From positions 62,001-126,000 of the forward strand of contig CAZQGO010000005.1 in assembly GCA_964593065.1 (NCBI GenBank): a stretch of 64,000 bases of DNA. Reading direction: 5' to 3'. The stretch is from CAZQGO01 sp964593065 (GTDB lineage Bacteria; Oederibacteriota; JAAXVQ01). Numbering within the stretch: position 1 is the first letter of the stretch; the number at the start of each line of letters is the position of its first letter. Position numbers and translations under genes: made by a program. Under the pieces are notes generated by a model, which saw nothing but the letters and a program-made list of their open reading frames with translations, made no database searches and was not told the DNA's origin. Positions 53,042 to 60,890 of this stretch are shown here, piece by piece.

Positions 53042-53187
53042 CCCTTATCGGCTAAGAGCTTTTAGGGGAACCGCAGGTTCCCCTAACGCGGACGCCGATG
53101 CGTCCGGCTTCCCTGCCTACTTCCGTCGAGGGCTTCACCGCCACCGAACCCCCCGCCTCATGCTTCGCATGAGTCCAAAGGTAATTT
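53042..53187 (-). promoter_or_regulatory. Highly structured 5' leader of the Ig-CTD/PorV operon
   Basis: Between the promoter and the ATG at 53041 the minus-strand RNA can form at least three perfect hairpins: CTCATGC/GCATGAG (53173-53157), GGACGC/GCGTCC (53105-53090) and TTAGGGGAACC/GGTTCCCCTAA (53086-53062). Between them lies a purine-rich stretch containing GACGGAAGTAGG. None has a T-run, so control, if any, would be on translation or stability. It does not match a riboswitch class I can name with confidence. Confidence 0.45.
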
Positions 53188-53193
53188 TCAAAT

Positions 53194-53221
53194 ATTATAA
53201 TGGCAAGCAATTAAATAACAA
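53194..53221 (-). promoter_or_regulatory. Promoter of the Ig-CTD/PorV operon
   Basis: Minus strand: TTGTTA (53221-53216), 16-base spacer, perfect TATAAT (53199-53194). Transcription would start near 53187, giving a leader of about 145 bases. Confidence 0.6.
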
Positions 53222-53276
53222 AGAAAAATCTTGTCCTGCCCCGAGAACCCGGGGCCGGCGCGGCGGGCGCCGGCCG

Positions 53277-55088
53277 TCAGCGCGGGCGGCGCGGGCGCGG
53301 TTTTTCCGCCGGGAGCGGAAAATGCCGCCGCACATATTTTTCCTCGCCGCTCCGGTCGGATACTTTCCCGTCCCAGCGGGCCGCCCGCAGGGCGGAGAGC
53401 ATGCGCTCGTAGCCCGGGCCGGGCGCGTATCCCATTTGTTTCAGATCCCGCCCGGTCAGCGCGGTCCGCACGCGGTCCCGGCGCGCGAGATAATCGCGCA
53501 CCCCGCGCGCGGCGGCGCGGTTTTTCAGTCTGGCCGCGGTCCAGAGCAGCGCCTCCGCGGGCAGGGGCCGCAACAGGACCGCGAGCCGGGAGGCCCGGAG
53601 GGCTTTCCCGGTCTCCAGGCGCTTCAGCGCGGCCCGCCCCGCCGCGTTCTGGACGCGCAGGACCTCGCGCGCCCGGCGCGCCAGGGGAAAGCGGCGGCTG
53701 AATTCCCCGGCCTCCCCGCGGGTCAGGCCGTCCAGCAGCGCGAGCAGGCGCGCCAAGACCCGGTCCGCGGGCGGCTGCAGAAACGGCGCCGCGAAATCGA
53801 GCTCGGCCTGCAGGCGCTCGCAGCAAGAGGCGCGGAGCGCGCCGCGCTGCAGGGCCGGGTGAATCCCCGCCAGCGCCCGGAAATCCGCCAGGCGGCGCAG
53901 AACCGCGGCGGGCCGTTCCTCCTCCAGGACGCGCAGGAGTTCGGCCAGGACGCGGGCGGGCGTCAAGCGCTCCACCCCACCCGCGCGTACGGCCGCGCGC
54001 AGCCGGCGCTCGGTGTGCGGCTCGAGGCGGAAGCGGAAGCGCTGCTCGTAGCGCGCGGCCCGGAAAATCCGGGTGGGATCGTCGTCGAAGCTGGCCGGAT
54101 GCAAAATCCGGATCAGGCCCGCGGCCAGGTCCCCCCGGCCGCCGGCGACATCCACCAGCCGGCCGAAATCCCCGGCATTGATCCGCAGCGCCATGGCGTT
54201 GAGCGTGAAGTCCCGCCGCAGCAGATCTTCCCGCAGCCCGGCCGGCCGGACCCGCGGCAGGGCCGCGGGCTGGGCGTAGGTCTCGGCCCGGGCCATGGCC
54301 ACGTCCAGGCGCAGTCCGTCGGGGAGCGCGATCCGCGCCGTGTGAAACCGCTCGTGAGCGCGGACCCGGCCCTGCAGGCGGGCCGCCACCTCGCCGGCGT
54401 ATTTCCGGGCGTCGCCCTCCACCACCACATCGAGATCGTGCTGGCCCGTTCCCAGGAGCAGGTCCCGCACCGGGCCGCCGACCAGGGCCGCGCGCAGGCC
54501 CAGGCGGTCCGCCGCTTCCCCGGCCGCGCGCACCAGCTCCAGCTGCCGCCGCGGCAGGCGTTCGCGCAGCAGGCCGGCGAGATTCTCCGGCGGCTCGGCG
54601 CCGGGAAGCGGGGCGTTGGTCAGCACCACGGAAACCTCGATTTGTCTTTCGGGAATGGACCAGTAGGCGCGCAGCAGGCGGTCCTTTTCCCCGGGGGAAA
54701 CCCGCCGGAAGCCGTTGTGCTCGTAGAAGCGGACGGCCCAGGCGGCGTCCGCCCAGGTCCCGATGAGCACCGTGCCGGGAGTCTCGGCCAGGAGATAGGC
54801 GAGCAGCGCGCGGCCGATGCCCTGCCGGCGCCGGGCCGTCTTCACGTACGCGTGCCGGATCAGGGTCGCGTCCCGCACCCGCTGCCGGCCCATGACCCCC
54901 AGCAGTTCGCCCTGCTCCTCGTAGCCCCAGAATTCCACGCCGGCGCGGATTTCGCGGCGCAGTTCCTCTTGGGACATGTAGGGCTCGTGCCAGCGGTCCG
55001 GGGGGATCACGCCCCGGTAGGCCCGCGCCGCGTCGTTGATGATGGCGTGCACGCTGTGAAAGTCTTGCTCCCGGATCCGTCGGATCAT
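53277..55088 (-). CDS. GNAT acetyltransferase-CCA tRNA nucleotidyltransferase fusion
   Basis: This 603-residue protein has two unrelated enzymes. Residues 1-155 are a GNAT N-acetyltransferase: 'AYVKTARRRQGIGRALLAYL' is the acetyl-CoA loop and 'AVRFYEHNGFRRV' the C-terminal motif. Residues about 175-600 are a class II poly(A)/CCA nucleotidyltransferase: 'LVGGPVRDLLLG' with the catalytic 'HDLDVVVEG', 'RRDFTLNAMALRI', 'DDPTRIFRAARYEQRF', then a helical tRNA-binding tail. The CCA domain adds or repairs tRNA 3' CCA (or polyadenylates RNA). The GNAT substrate is unknown. No stop or ribosome site separates the halves, so a real fusion is likely. It follows xerD by 31 bases. Confidence 0.88.
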   Translation of the reverse strand: MIRRIREQDFHSVHAIINDAARAYRGVIPPDRWHEPYMSQEELRREIRAGVEFWGYEEQGELLGVMGRQRVRDATLIRHAYVKTARRRQGIGRALLAYLLAETPGTVLIGTWADAAWAVRFYEHNGFRRVSPGEKDRLLRAYWSIPERQIEVSVVLTNAPLPGAEPPENLAGLLRERLPRRQLELVRAAGEAADRLGLRAALVGGPVRDLLLGTGQHDLDVVVEGDARKYAGEVAARLQGRVRAHERFHTARIALPDGLRLDVAMARAETYAQPAALPRVRPAGLREDLLRRDFTLNAMALRINAGDFGRLVDVAGGRGDLAAGLIRILHPASFDDDPTRIFRAARYEQRFRFRLEPHTERRLRAAVRAGGVERLTPARVLAELLRVLEEERPAAVLRRLADFRALAGIHPALQRGALRASCCERLQAELDFAAPFLQPPADRVLARLLALLDGLTRGEAGEFSRRFPLARRAREVLRVQNAAGRAALKRLETGKALRASRLAVLLRPLPAEALLWTAARLKNRAAARGVRDYLARRDRVRTALTGRDLKQMGYAPGPGYERMLSALRAARWDGKVSDRSGEEKYVRRHFPLPAEKPRPRRPR

Positions 55089-55119
55089 GCCGGCCCCGTT
55101 TCCGCCGCGCCCGGTAAAA

Positions 55120-56034
55120 CTAGGCGCGGGGATGGAATTTTTTATGCACCTCGCGCAGGTAGCCGCGGTCCACGTGCGTGTAAATCTGGGTGGTGGAGAT
55201 GTCCGAATGCCCCAGCATTTCCTGGACGCTGCGCAGGTCCGCGCCCCCGGCCAGCAGGTGCGTGGCGAAGGAATGCCGCAGCGTGTGGGGCGAAATCTTC
55301 TTGCCGATGCCGGCCCGGCGCGCGTAGCGGCGCACGAGTTTCCAGAAGCCGACGCGCGAAAATCCCCGCCGGCCGCGGGACAGGAACAGGGGCAGCCTGG
55401 CGTCCTCCCGGCGGCGTTCGCGCAGGTAGCGCCGGGTGATGGCCAGGGCGGTCCGGCCGACGGGGACCACGCGTTCCTTGCGCCCTTTGCCCCGCACGCG
55501 CAGATAGCCCTCCTGCCAGTGGATCTGCTCCGCCGTCAGGGTCACGAGTTCGGTGACGCGCAGGCCCGTGGCGTAGAGCAGCTCCAGCATGGCGCGGTCG
55601 CGCAGGCCGTTGCGGGCCTCCAAATCCGGCGCCCGCAGCAGGCGGTTCACCTCCTCGGGCGAGAGCACGTCGGGCAGCTTTTTCCAGACGCGGAAGGATT
55701 CGAAGTCCTCGGTGGGGTCCTCCGCGCTCACGCCTTCGCGCTTCAAGAAGCGGTACAGCGAACGCAGCGACACCAGCATGCGCAGCACGCTGGCCGAGGC
55801 GCGCGCCTGCTGCTGCAGGCTTTCCAGGAAACGCTGGATGACCTCGCGGCGCGGCGGCCGGGCGGGCGTGAAGGCGATGCGGCGCCCGCGCAGGTAATCC
55901 AGGTACTGGCGGAGGTCGCTCTGGTACGCCTCCAGGGTCTTGGGCGCCAGGCCTTTTTCGGCCGACAGGAAGTTCAAGAAATCCAGCAGCCAGGCCGGTC
56001 GGGGTTCCCGCTTTGTGTCCCGGCCGGGGTTCAC
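55120..56034 (-). CDS. xerD: XerC/XerD-type tyrosine recombinase
   Basis: The 304-residue product has an N-terminal SAM-like core-binding domain ('FLNFLSAEKGLAPKTLEAYQ') and a catalytic domain with all active-site residues: Arg in 'LLYATGLRVTELVTL', Lys in 'RVRGKGRKERVVPV', His-x-x-Arg in 'SPHTLRHSFATHLLAGG', His in 'EMLGHSDISTTQIYTHV' and the final Tyr in that same motif. Length and motifs fit housekeeping XerD, which resolves chromosome dimers at dif, rather than a phage integrase; no attachment sites were seen. I chose the GTG at 56034, which overlaps the upstream stop (GTGA). A longer frame would add 33 non-conserved residues. Confidence 0.92.
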   Translation of the reverse strand: MNPGRDTKREPRPAWLLDFLNFLSAEKGLAPKTLEAYQSDLRQYLDYLRGRRIAFTPARPPRREVIQRFLESLQQQARASASVLRMLVSLRSLYRFLKREGVSAEDPTEDFESFRVWKKLPDVLSPEEVNRLLRAPDLEARNGLRDRAMLELLYATGLRVTELVTLTAEQIHWQEGYLRVRGKGRKERVVPVGRTALAITRRYLRERRREDARLPLFLSRGRRGFSRVGFWKLVRRYARRAGIGKKISPHTLRHSFATHLLAGGADLRSVQEMLGHSDISTTQIYTHVDRGYLREVHKKFHPRA

Positions 56035-57593
56035 GGCACGGCCTCTTGCCGCGTGAAATAGTGCAGCCAGCGGCCGGGCAGGATTTCCGCTTGCGCGGGC
56101 GCGTAGTCCCGGCTGCGCGCGTCCGCGCGCCACTGCCGTTCCACGGCGCCCGGGCCGTTCGCGGAATCGGGCTCTTGCCCGGGCGGATCAAGGTGCTCGT
56201 CCAAGATCACGAGCCCGGGCCGCCTGGCCAGGACGGCGCCGACATTCACGCGCTGGTGGCCCGGCCAGTTTTCTTGGATCCAGCTTCCGCGCCGCGCGGC
56301 CTCCCGGTCCGCCAAGCCGTAAAAATCCACGGCCCGCAGCCCGGAATAATATGGAATGATGCCCGCGGGCTTCACGGCCAGCAGGGTGGACGGCGGGAAA
56401 TTCCGGCCCAGCCACCGGCCCACGGCCGCGCGGTCCTGTTCCTCCAAGGCCCAGGAGGCGGCGCGCGCGCGGTCCGGGCCGGTAAAGGACGGCAGCAGCA
56501 CGGCCAAGGCCAGGAAGACCGTCACCACGGCGGCCACGGCCCGGGACCAGGCCGCGGGCAACCCGCGGAAGATCCGGACCCAGGCGCGCTGCAGGGCGGC
56601 CAGCCCGAAGGCGGCCAGGAGGCAAAAGAGCGGCCAGCCCGGGCTCAGGAAGCGGGCGTAGGGCATGAAATCCCCGCCCGCAGCCGCCACCCACAGGGTC
56701 TGTCCCAGCAGCAGCGTTGCCAGGAATCCCGCCCGCAGCCGGAGTTCCCCGGCTCCGAGCAGCGGCAGCAAAAACGGCACGAAGTAAAGCAGGCGGTAGG
56801 TGGCGGCGAAATGGCGCACATAGTTCCACCCCTGCCGCAGGTTCTCCGGGCCGTTGATTTTGGCGTAAAACGCATTGGGCAGCAGGGTGTGATACAGCCC
56901 GGCCTGCAGGAGCCAGCCCGGAAGAACCGTCAGCGCGTAGCCCGCGGCCAGCAGGCCCCACTCCCGCCAGCGCCCGGGCCGCCGCGCCAGGACGAAACCC
57001 CAGGCGAGCAGCCACAGCCAGTTCCCCAGCGGGCGCGTCAGCGCCGCCAGGCCGAAGCCCACGCCCGCGGCCAGCAGGGCCGCCGGGTTGGGCGCCTCCA
57101 GGTGGACCAGCACCAGCAGCGCCGCGGCCAGCAGCCACAGGCCGAACACGGAGGTTTCCAGGCCGGAGAGCGGCCAGGCCGCCCAGGCGCCGGAGGCCAG
57201 GCACAACAGGGCCGCGGCCACCCCGGTGAAACGCTCGCCCCGGCTCCAGGCATAGGCGAACAGCAGCAGGGGCGCGGCCAGACCCGCCGCGCCGCCGAGC
57301 AGCTGCGCGCACGCCGGCAGCCCCAGGCCGGAAAGCTTGTGCGCACCGGCCAGGAGGGTGAGCCACAGCCAGCTCGTGGCCACGGGCTGCAATTCCCCGG
57401 GGTTGTACACGGGCAGCCCGGTGCGGGCCCAGTTCCCGGCCACCCGGAAGGCGATGAAGGCGTCGTCCCACAGCGTGGGAAACAGCAGCAGGTGGGCCAG
57501 GCCCAAGGCCGCCAAGGCCGCGGCCCACAGGCCCGCGCGGGCCAAGGGCGCCGGACCGGTGCCGGGGGCAGGAGGGGTGCGTTCCGCGAGCAT
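56031..57593 (-). CDS. GT-C-type polytopic membrane glycosyltransferase candidate
   Basis: The 520-residue product has about 10-11 membrane segments up to residue 375, then a soluble domain of about 140 residues. The first periplasmic loop carries 'WDDAFIAFRVAGNWARTGLP' followed by 'VYNPGELQPVATSWLWL'. Asp-Asp in loop 1 is the usual GT-C catalytic/metal signature, and the arrangement resembles AftB-like or ArnT-like enzymes that use polyprenyl-phosphate sugars. Later 'NAFYAKINGPENLRQG' also fits that family. The start is uncertain: no ribosome site precedes the ATG at 57593, and an in-frame TTG lies at 57632. Probably glycosylates an envelope polymer or protein; the acceptor is unknown. Confidence 0.7.
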   Translation of the reverse strand: MLAERTPPAPGTGPAPLARAGLWAAALAALGLAHLLLFPTLWDDAFIAFRVAGNWARTGLPVYNPGELQPVATSWLWLTLLAGAHKLSGLGLPACAQLLGGAAGLAAPLLLFAYAWSRGERFTGVAAALLCLASGAWAAWPLSGLETSVFGLWLLAAALLVLVHLEAPNPAALLAAGVGFGLAALTRPLGNWLWLLAWGFVLARRPGRWREWGLLAAGYALTVLPGWLLQAGLYHTLLPNAFYAKINGPENLRQGWNYVRHFAATYRLLYFVPFLLPLLGAGELRLRAGFLATLLLGQTLWVAAAGGDFMPYARFLSPGWPLFCLLAAFGLAALQRAWVRIFRGLPAAWSRAVAAVVTVFLALAVLLPSFTGPDRARAASWALEEQDRAAVGRWLGRNFPPSTLLAVKPAGIIPYYSGLRAVDFYGLADREAARRGSWIQENWPGHQRVNVGAVLARRPGLVILDEHLDPPGQEPDSANGPGAVERQWRADARSRDYAPAQAEILPGRWLHYFTRQEAVP

Positions 57594-57668
57594 GGGATAA
57601 TGATAACTTGGCGGGAATCGGCGCACAATCAAAAAGAAACTTGAAACCGGGACCGCGGGGGCGGGAAA

Positions 57669-57800
57669 TTATTTGCGGAAGAAAACCAGATACATAATCA
57701 GGATCAACAGCGCCAGGGTACCGAGGCCGGAAATGATTCTGGACCAGGCCTCGGCCCGGAGCCAGAAATCATGCCGTTTCTGCGGAGTGCGCGCGGGCAT
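57669..57800 (-). CDS. 43-residue single-pass micro-protein
   Basis: This is a short frame (MPARTPQKRHDFWLRAEAW... ending YLVFFRK) with AGGAG 10 bases upstream of the ATG. It has a basic, aromatic N-tail and one membrane helix (about residues 22-40). It aligns with the 33-residue frame just upstream: EA-aromatic-x-basic-I-x-SG, an LA pair and a final IxYL-x-x-basic end are shared. Conserved pattern plus ribosome site make it a likely real gene. Function unknown. Confidence 0.6.
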   Translation of the reverse strand: MPARTPQKRHDFWLRAEAWSRIISGLGTLALLILIMYLVFFRK

Positions 57801-57833
57801 GGCGGATGGGCTCCTGGAACGGCCGGTTCGGGG

Positions 57834-57935
57834 TTATTTGCGCTTGCGCACGTTCAAATAAATGATGAAGGCCACGATGGCCAGCACCGCGATGCCGGAG
57901 AAGATTTTGTAGACCGCCTCGGCGTAGGCACCCAT
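57834..57935 (-). CDS. 33-residue single-pass micro-protein
   Basis: This short frame (MGAYAEAVYKIFSG... ending NVRKRK) has AAAGGACGG upstream and starts 14 bases after the trehalose-phosphatase stop. One membrane helix (about 12-28) is followed by a basic tail, predicting N-out/C-in topology. It is homologous in pattern to the 43-residue protein downstream, suggesting tandem duplication. No function is assigned; small proteins of this form can regulate membrane enzymes. Confidence 0.6.
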   Translation of the reverse strand: MGAYAEAVYKIFSGIAVLAIVAFIIYLNVRKRK

Positions 57936-57949
57936 GACGTCCGTCCTTT

Positions 57950-58768
57950 CTAGGGCCGGGCCGCGCCCCGGGCCCGCACCAGTTTCAGCAGGCGGCCCAA
58001 AAAGCCGGTGACTTCGCGGGTGTTGCGGAGAAAATATTCCGCCTGCGTGGGCTGCCGCCGCCCCACGGCGATGGTCAAGCCGTGGGAATTCAAGGCGCGG
58101 AAAGCGTCCTCGTCGGTCACGTCGTCCCCGATGAAAACCGGCAGCGCCCCGCGGCGCGAAAAAGCCGGGCTGCGCAGCAGCCGCTTGACGATCTTGCCCT
58201 TGTCCCACTTCACGGGCGGCCGGATCTCGAACACTTTTTTCCCGGCGGTGATCCGGATTTCCCGCCGTTCCCGCGACGGCCCGGCCACTTCCTCCAGAAT
58301 CTCCCGCAGCCGCGGCAGGTCCTGCGGGCGCGCCTGGCGGTAATGCACGCTCAAGGTCACGCCCTTGTCCTCGAGGCGCACGCCGCGCAGGCCGCGCAGG
58401 CGCGGCGCCAGGCGGCGCTTCAGGTTGCGGAGCAGCGCGCGCGTGCGCGGCGGAACCAGGCGGCCCAGATGCAGGTCCGCGCCCTCCAGCTCGTAGCCGT
58501 GGTTGCCGGAGTAGACCAGGCCGCGGAGGCCCACCAGGCCTTTCAAGTCCGCCAGCGCCCGGCCGGAGATGATGGCCACGCGGCAGCCCGGCGCGTCCCG
58601 CAAGGCTTGCAGGAGCTCGCGGTTGCGCCCCGGCAGCCGGGCCAGCTCCGGCGTGGCCACGATGGGCGTCAAGGTGCCGTCGTAATCCAGAAACAAATTC
58701 ACCGGCCGGGCGGCGAGCTCGCGGCGCAGGCGCCGCCAGCCCGGGCCGGCATACAGGGGCTTAGCCAT
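57950..58768 (-). CDS. otsB: Trehalose-6-phosphate phosphatase
   Basis: OtsB removes phosphate from trehalose 6-phosphate to give trehalose, an osmo- and desiccation protectant. The 272-residue HAD protein has motif I 'LFLDYDGTLTPIVATPE' (nucleophile Asp), motif II 'VAIISGRALADLKGLVG', 'LVYSGNHGYELEG', motif III Lys in 'KWDKGKIVKRLL' and motif IV 'VFIGDDVTDEDAFRAL'. I used the ATG at 58768; a TTG two codons earlier is possible. The synthase OtsA is not encoded in this window. It follows hflC by 36 bases. Confidence 0.93.
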   Translation of the reverse strand: MAKPLYAGPGWRRLRRELAARPVNLFLDYDGTLTPIVATPELARLPGRNRELLQALRDAPGCRVAIISGRALADLKGLVGLRGLVYSGNHGYELEGADLHLGRLVPPRTRALLRNLKRRLAPRLRGLRGVRLEDKGVTLSVHYRQARPQDLPRLREILEEVAGPSRERREIRITAGKKVFEIRPPVKWDKGKIVKRLLRSPAFSRRGALPVFIGDDVTDEDAFRALNSHGLTIAVGRRQPTQAEYFLRNTREVTGFLGRLLKLVRARGAARP

Positions 58769-58804
58769 GCGCAACCGGTCCTGCGCTCGCTTCCGGGCGG
58801 CGCG

Positions 58805-59734
58805 TCATTTCGCCCGCCGGAGGTAGCGGAAATATTCCGAGTCCGTGGATAAGAACAGCACGCTGTCCTCGGTGATGGTCGAGTCGTAGGATTCCACGGT
58901 CTTCAGGAACTGGTAGAAGTCCCGGCCCGGGTTGTAGGCGTCGGCGTAGATGCGCGTGACCTTGGCGTCGGCCACGCCCTGGATCTCCTGCGCCTTGCGG
59001 TAGGCCTCGGACTTGATCCGCCGCAATTCCTTGGTCATCTTGCCCAGGATTTCGGCCTTCTTGCCCTTGCCCTCGGAGCGGAACTTCTCGGCGATGCGCT
59101 TGCGCTCGGAGATCATGCGCTCGAAAACCTTGCGCTGCACGCTTTCCTCGTAGTTGATGCGCTTGATCTTGACGTCCACCAGGGTGATGCCGTACTGCGG
59201 CACGATGGCCGCGGCGGCGGCGAAGATCTCCTTGGTCAGCGCCTCGCGGCCGAATTGGATGGTGTCCAGCTTGATCCTCTCCCCCAGGTCGAACTCGTCG
59301 TTCTCCGCGGTCAGGATGTCGTTGGAGTTGCGCACCACCTCCACCAGCAGGTGATTGGAAATGACGTTGCGCGTGTCGCCGTCGATGACGTCGTCCAAGC
59401 GCGCGTGCGCGCCGGTTTCGTTGCGCACGGTCTGGTAGAATTTCAGGGCGTCGGAAATGCGCCAGCGCGCCGTCACGTCGGTCAGAATGTATTTCTTGTC
59501 CTTGGTGGGGATCTGGTTGGGATCCCCGTCCCATTCCAGGATGCGGCGGTCGAAGTACTTCACCTCCTGGATGAAGGGGGTCTTGAAATGCAGGCCGGCT
59601 TTCACGACGGGGTTGCCCACGGGCTTGCCGAACTGGATGATGAGGGCCTGGTTGTACTCGGTGGTGACGAAGGTGCACAGCTTGAAGGCGATCAGGGCCA
59701 CGAGGGCCAGGATGAGGATGCCCCAGGTCTTCAT
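58805..59734 (-). CDS. hflC: HflC, SPFH-family membrane protease regulator
   Basis: The 309-residue product has one N-terminal membrane helix ('GILILALVALIAFKLC'), then the SPFH/band-7 domain ('YNQALIIQFGKPVGN', 'ARWRISDALKFYQTVRNETG', 'LTKEIFAAAAAIVPQYGITL') and a coiled coil ('KRIAEKFRSEGKGKKAEIL'). It ends with the HflC-type 'FYQFLKTVESYD' and 'VLFLSTDSEYFRYL'. With HflK it forms a large periplasmic-side cage that restrains FtsH. The ATG overlaps the hflK stop (ATGA). Confidence 0.95.
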   Translation of the reverse strand: MKTWGILILALVALIAFKLCTFVTTEYNQALIIQFGKPVGNPVVKAGLHFKTPFIQEVKYFDRRILEWDGDPNQIPTKDKKYILTDVTARWRISDALKFYQTVRNETGAHARLDDVIDGDTRNVISNHLLVEVVRNSNDILTAENDEFDLGERIKLDTIQFGREALTKEIFAAAAAIVPQYGITLVDVKIKRINYEESVQRKVFERMISERKRIAEKFRSEGKGKKAEILGKMTKELRRIKSEAYRKAQEIQGVADAKVTRIYADAYNPGRDFYQFLKTVESYDSTITEDSVLFLSTDSEYFRYLRRAK

Positions 59735-60774
59735 TGCGCACCTCCCGCCGCCGCGGCCGGGGCCGAAGCCGGCGCCGGCCGCTCCTTGAGGTTCAACAGG
59801 GGCAGCAGGGTCTTGGCCGCCGGGTCCATGATGTAGACCTGCTTGGGACGCTTGAGCACTTCCTCCATCTTTTCCAGGTACAGCCGCGTGCGGGTCACCG
59901 CCGGCGCCTGCACGTAGGCGCGGAACAGGGCGCGGAAGCGCTTGGCTTCCCCGTCGGCCTTGTTGATCCGCTCCAGGGCGTAGCCTTCGGCCACCTGGAT
60001 GGTCTGGTCGGCCTTCCCCTTCTCCTCGGGGATGGCCTGGTTGTAGGCCTCCCAGGCCTCGTTGACCATTTTTTCCTGCTCCTGCTTGGCGGCGTTGACC
60101 TCGTTGAAGGAGTCCTTGACCGTCTCCGGCGGGTTCACGTCCTGCAGGATGACGTTGGTGACCGTGACGCCCATGCCGTAGAGGTCGAAGGTCTCCTGCA
60201 TCTTGACCTTGACCTGGTCGGCGATGGCCACGCGTTCGGTGGTCAGCACGTCGCTTACGCTGCGGTCGCCCACCACCAGGCGCATGATGGCCTCGGACAC
60301 GTCCCGCAGGTTCTTGTTCACGTTGCGCACGTGGAACAGGAATTTGTAGGGATCGTTGACCTTGTACTGCAGGATCCACTCCACGTCGGCCACGTTCAGG
60401 TCGCCCGTGAGCATGAGGGACTCGTCGTTGTATTCGGCGTTCTCGTAGCGGGTGACCACGCCCGCCTGGGAGGTGCGGAAGCCGAACTCCTCCTTGCGGA
60501 TGGTCGTCAGCTGCACCTTGTACAGCTTGTCGATGCCGAAGGGCAGCTTGAAGTGCAGGCCCGGCCCGGTGGTGTCGAGGTAGCGGCCGAAGCGCAGGAT
60601 CACGCCGGCCTCCTCCGGATCGATGGTGTAGATGGACGAAAAACCGGCCGCCAGCAGCAACAGCGCCAGCACGACTATCGCGGCCTGTCCCCCGCTTTTC
60701 ACCCCGGACAGGTTCTTGAGCTTGTCCCCGACCTTGCGTACGTCGTCCTTGAATTCAGAAAATTCATTCGGCAT
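59731..60774 (-). CDS. hflK: HflK, SPFH-family membrane protease regulator
   Basis: The 347-residue product has a short cytoplasmic tail, one helix (about 30-48: 'AAIVVLALLLLAAGFSSIYT'), the SPFH domain ('EEAGVILRFGRYLDTTGPGL', 'NVADVEWILQYKVNDPYKFL', 'GVTVTNVILQDVNPPE') and a long coiled coil ('EVNAAKQEQEKMVNEAWEAY'). It has an Ala/Pro tail instead of the Gly-rich N-terminus of the E. coli protein. It is the first gene of hflK-hflC-otsB-micro-proteins, behind a strong promoter, with an AAGGGGGGA ribosome site. Confidence 0.95.
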   Translation of the reverse strand: MPNEFSEFKDDVRKVGDKLKNLSGVKSGGQAAIVVLALLLLAAGFSSIYTIDPEEAGVILRFGRYLDTTGPGLHFKLPFGIDKLYKVQLTTIRKEEFGFRTSQAGVVTRYENAEYNDESLMLTGDLNVADVEWILQYKVNDPYKFLFHVRNVNKNLRDVSEAIMRLVVGDRSVSDVLTTERVAIADQVKVKMQETFDLYGMGVTVTNVILQDVNPPETVKDSFNEVNAAKQEQEKMVNEAWEAYNQAIPEEKGKADQTIQVAEGYALERINKADGEAKRFRALFRAYVQAPAVTRTRLYLEKMEEVLKRPKQVYIMDPAAKTLLPLLNLKERPAPASAPAAAAGGAQ

Positions 60775-60822
60775 GCAGATCCCCCCTTGGTCCGGGCGCA
60801 GGACGCGCGGCCCGGCGTGTTA

Positions 60823-60850
60823 AGATTATCAATTTTTCCCGTGGTGTCAA
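60823..60850 (-). promoter_or_regulatory. Promoter of the hflKC operon
   Basis: Minus strand: perfect TTGACA (60850-60845), 16-base spacer, TAATCT (60828-60823), about 50 bases before the hflK ATG. Confidence 0.65.
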
Positions 60851-60890
60851 GCGAAACCGGGCCCCGCCGCTGGCGGCGGACCCGCAGGGA

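Noticed and set aside
53062..53086. Perfect 11-bp hairpin as a transcription terminator
   Set aside because: No T-run follows on either strand, and it lies between a promoter and a start codon, so it is more likely a leader element.
55120..56034. Tyrosine recombinase as a sign of a mobile element
   Set aside because: Its length and motifs match housekeeping XerD, it is inside an operon, and no tRNA, direct repeats or phage genes flank it.
58805..60379. A 524-codon frame that would join part of hflK to hflC
   Set aside because: Its first 215 codons are an out-of-frame reading of hflK. HflC starts at 59734 with an ATGA overlap and the correct family N-terminus.
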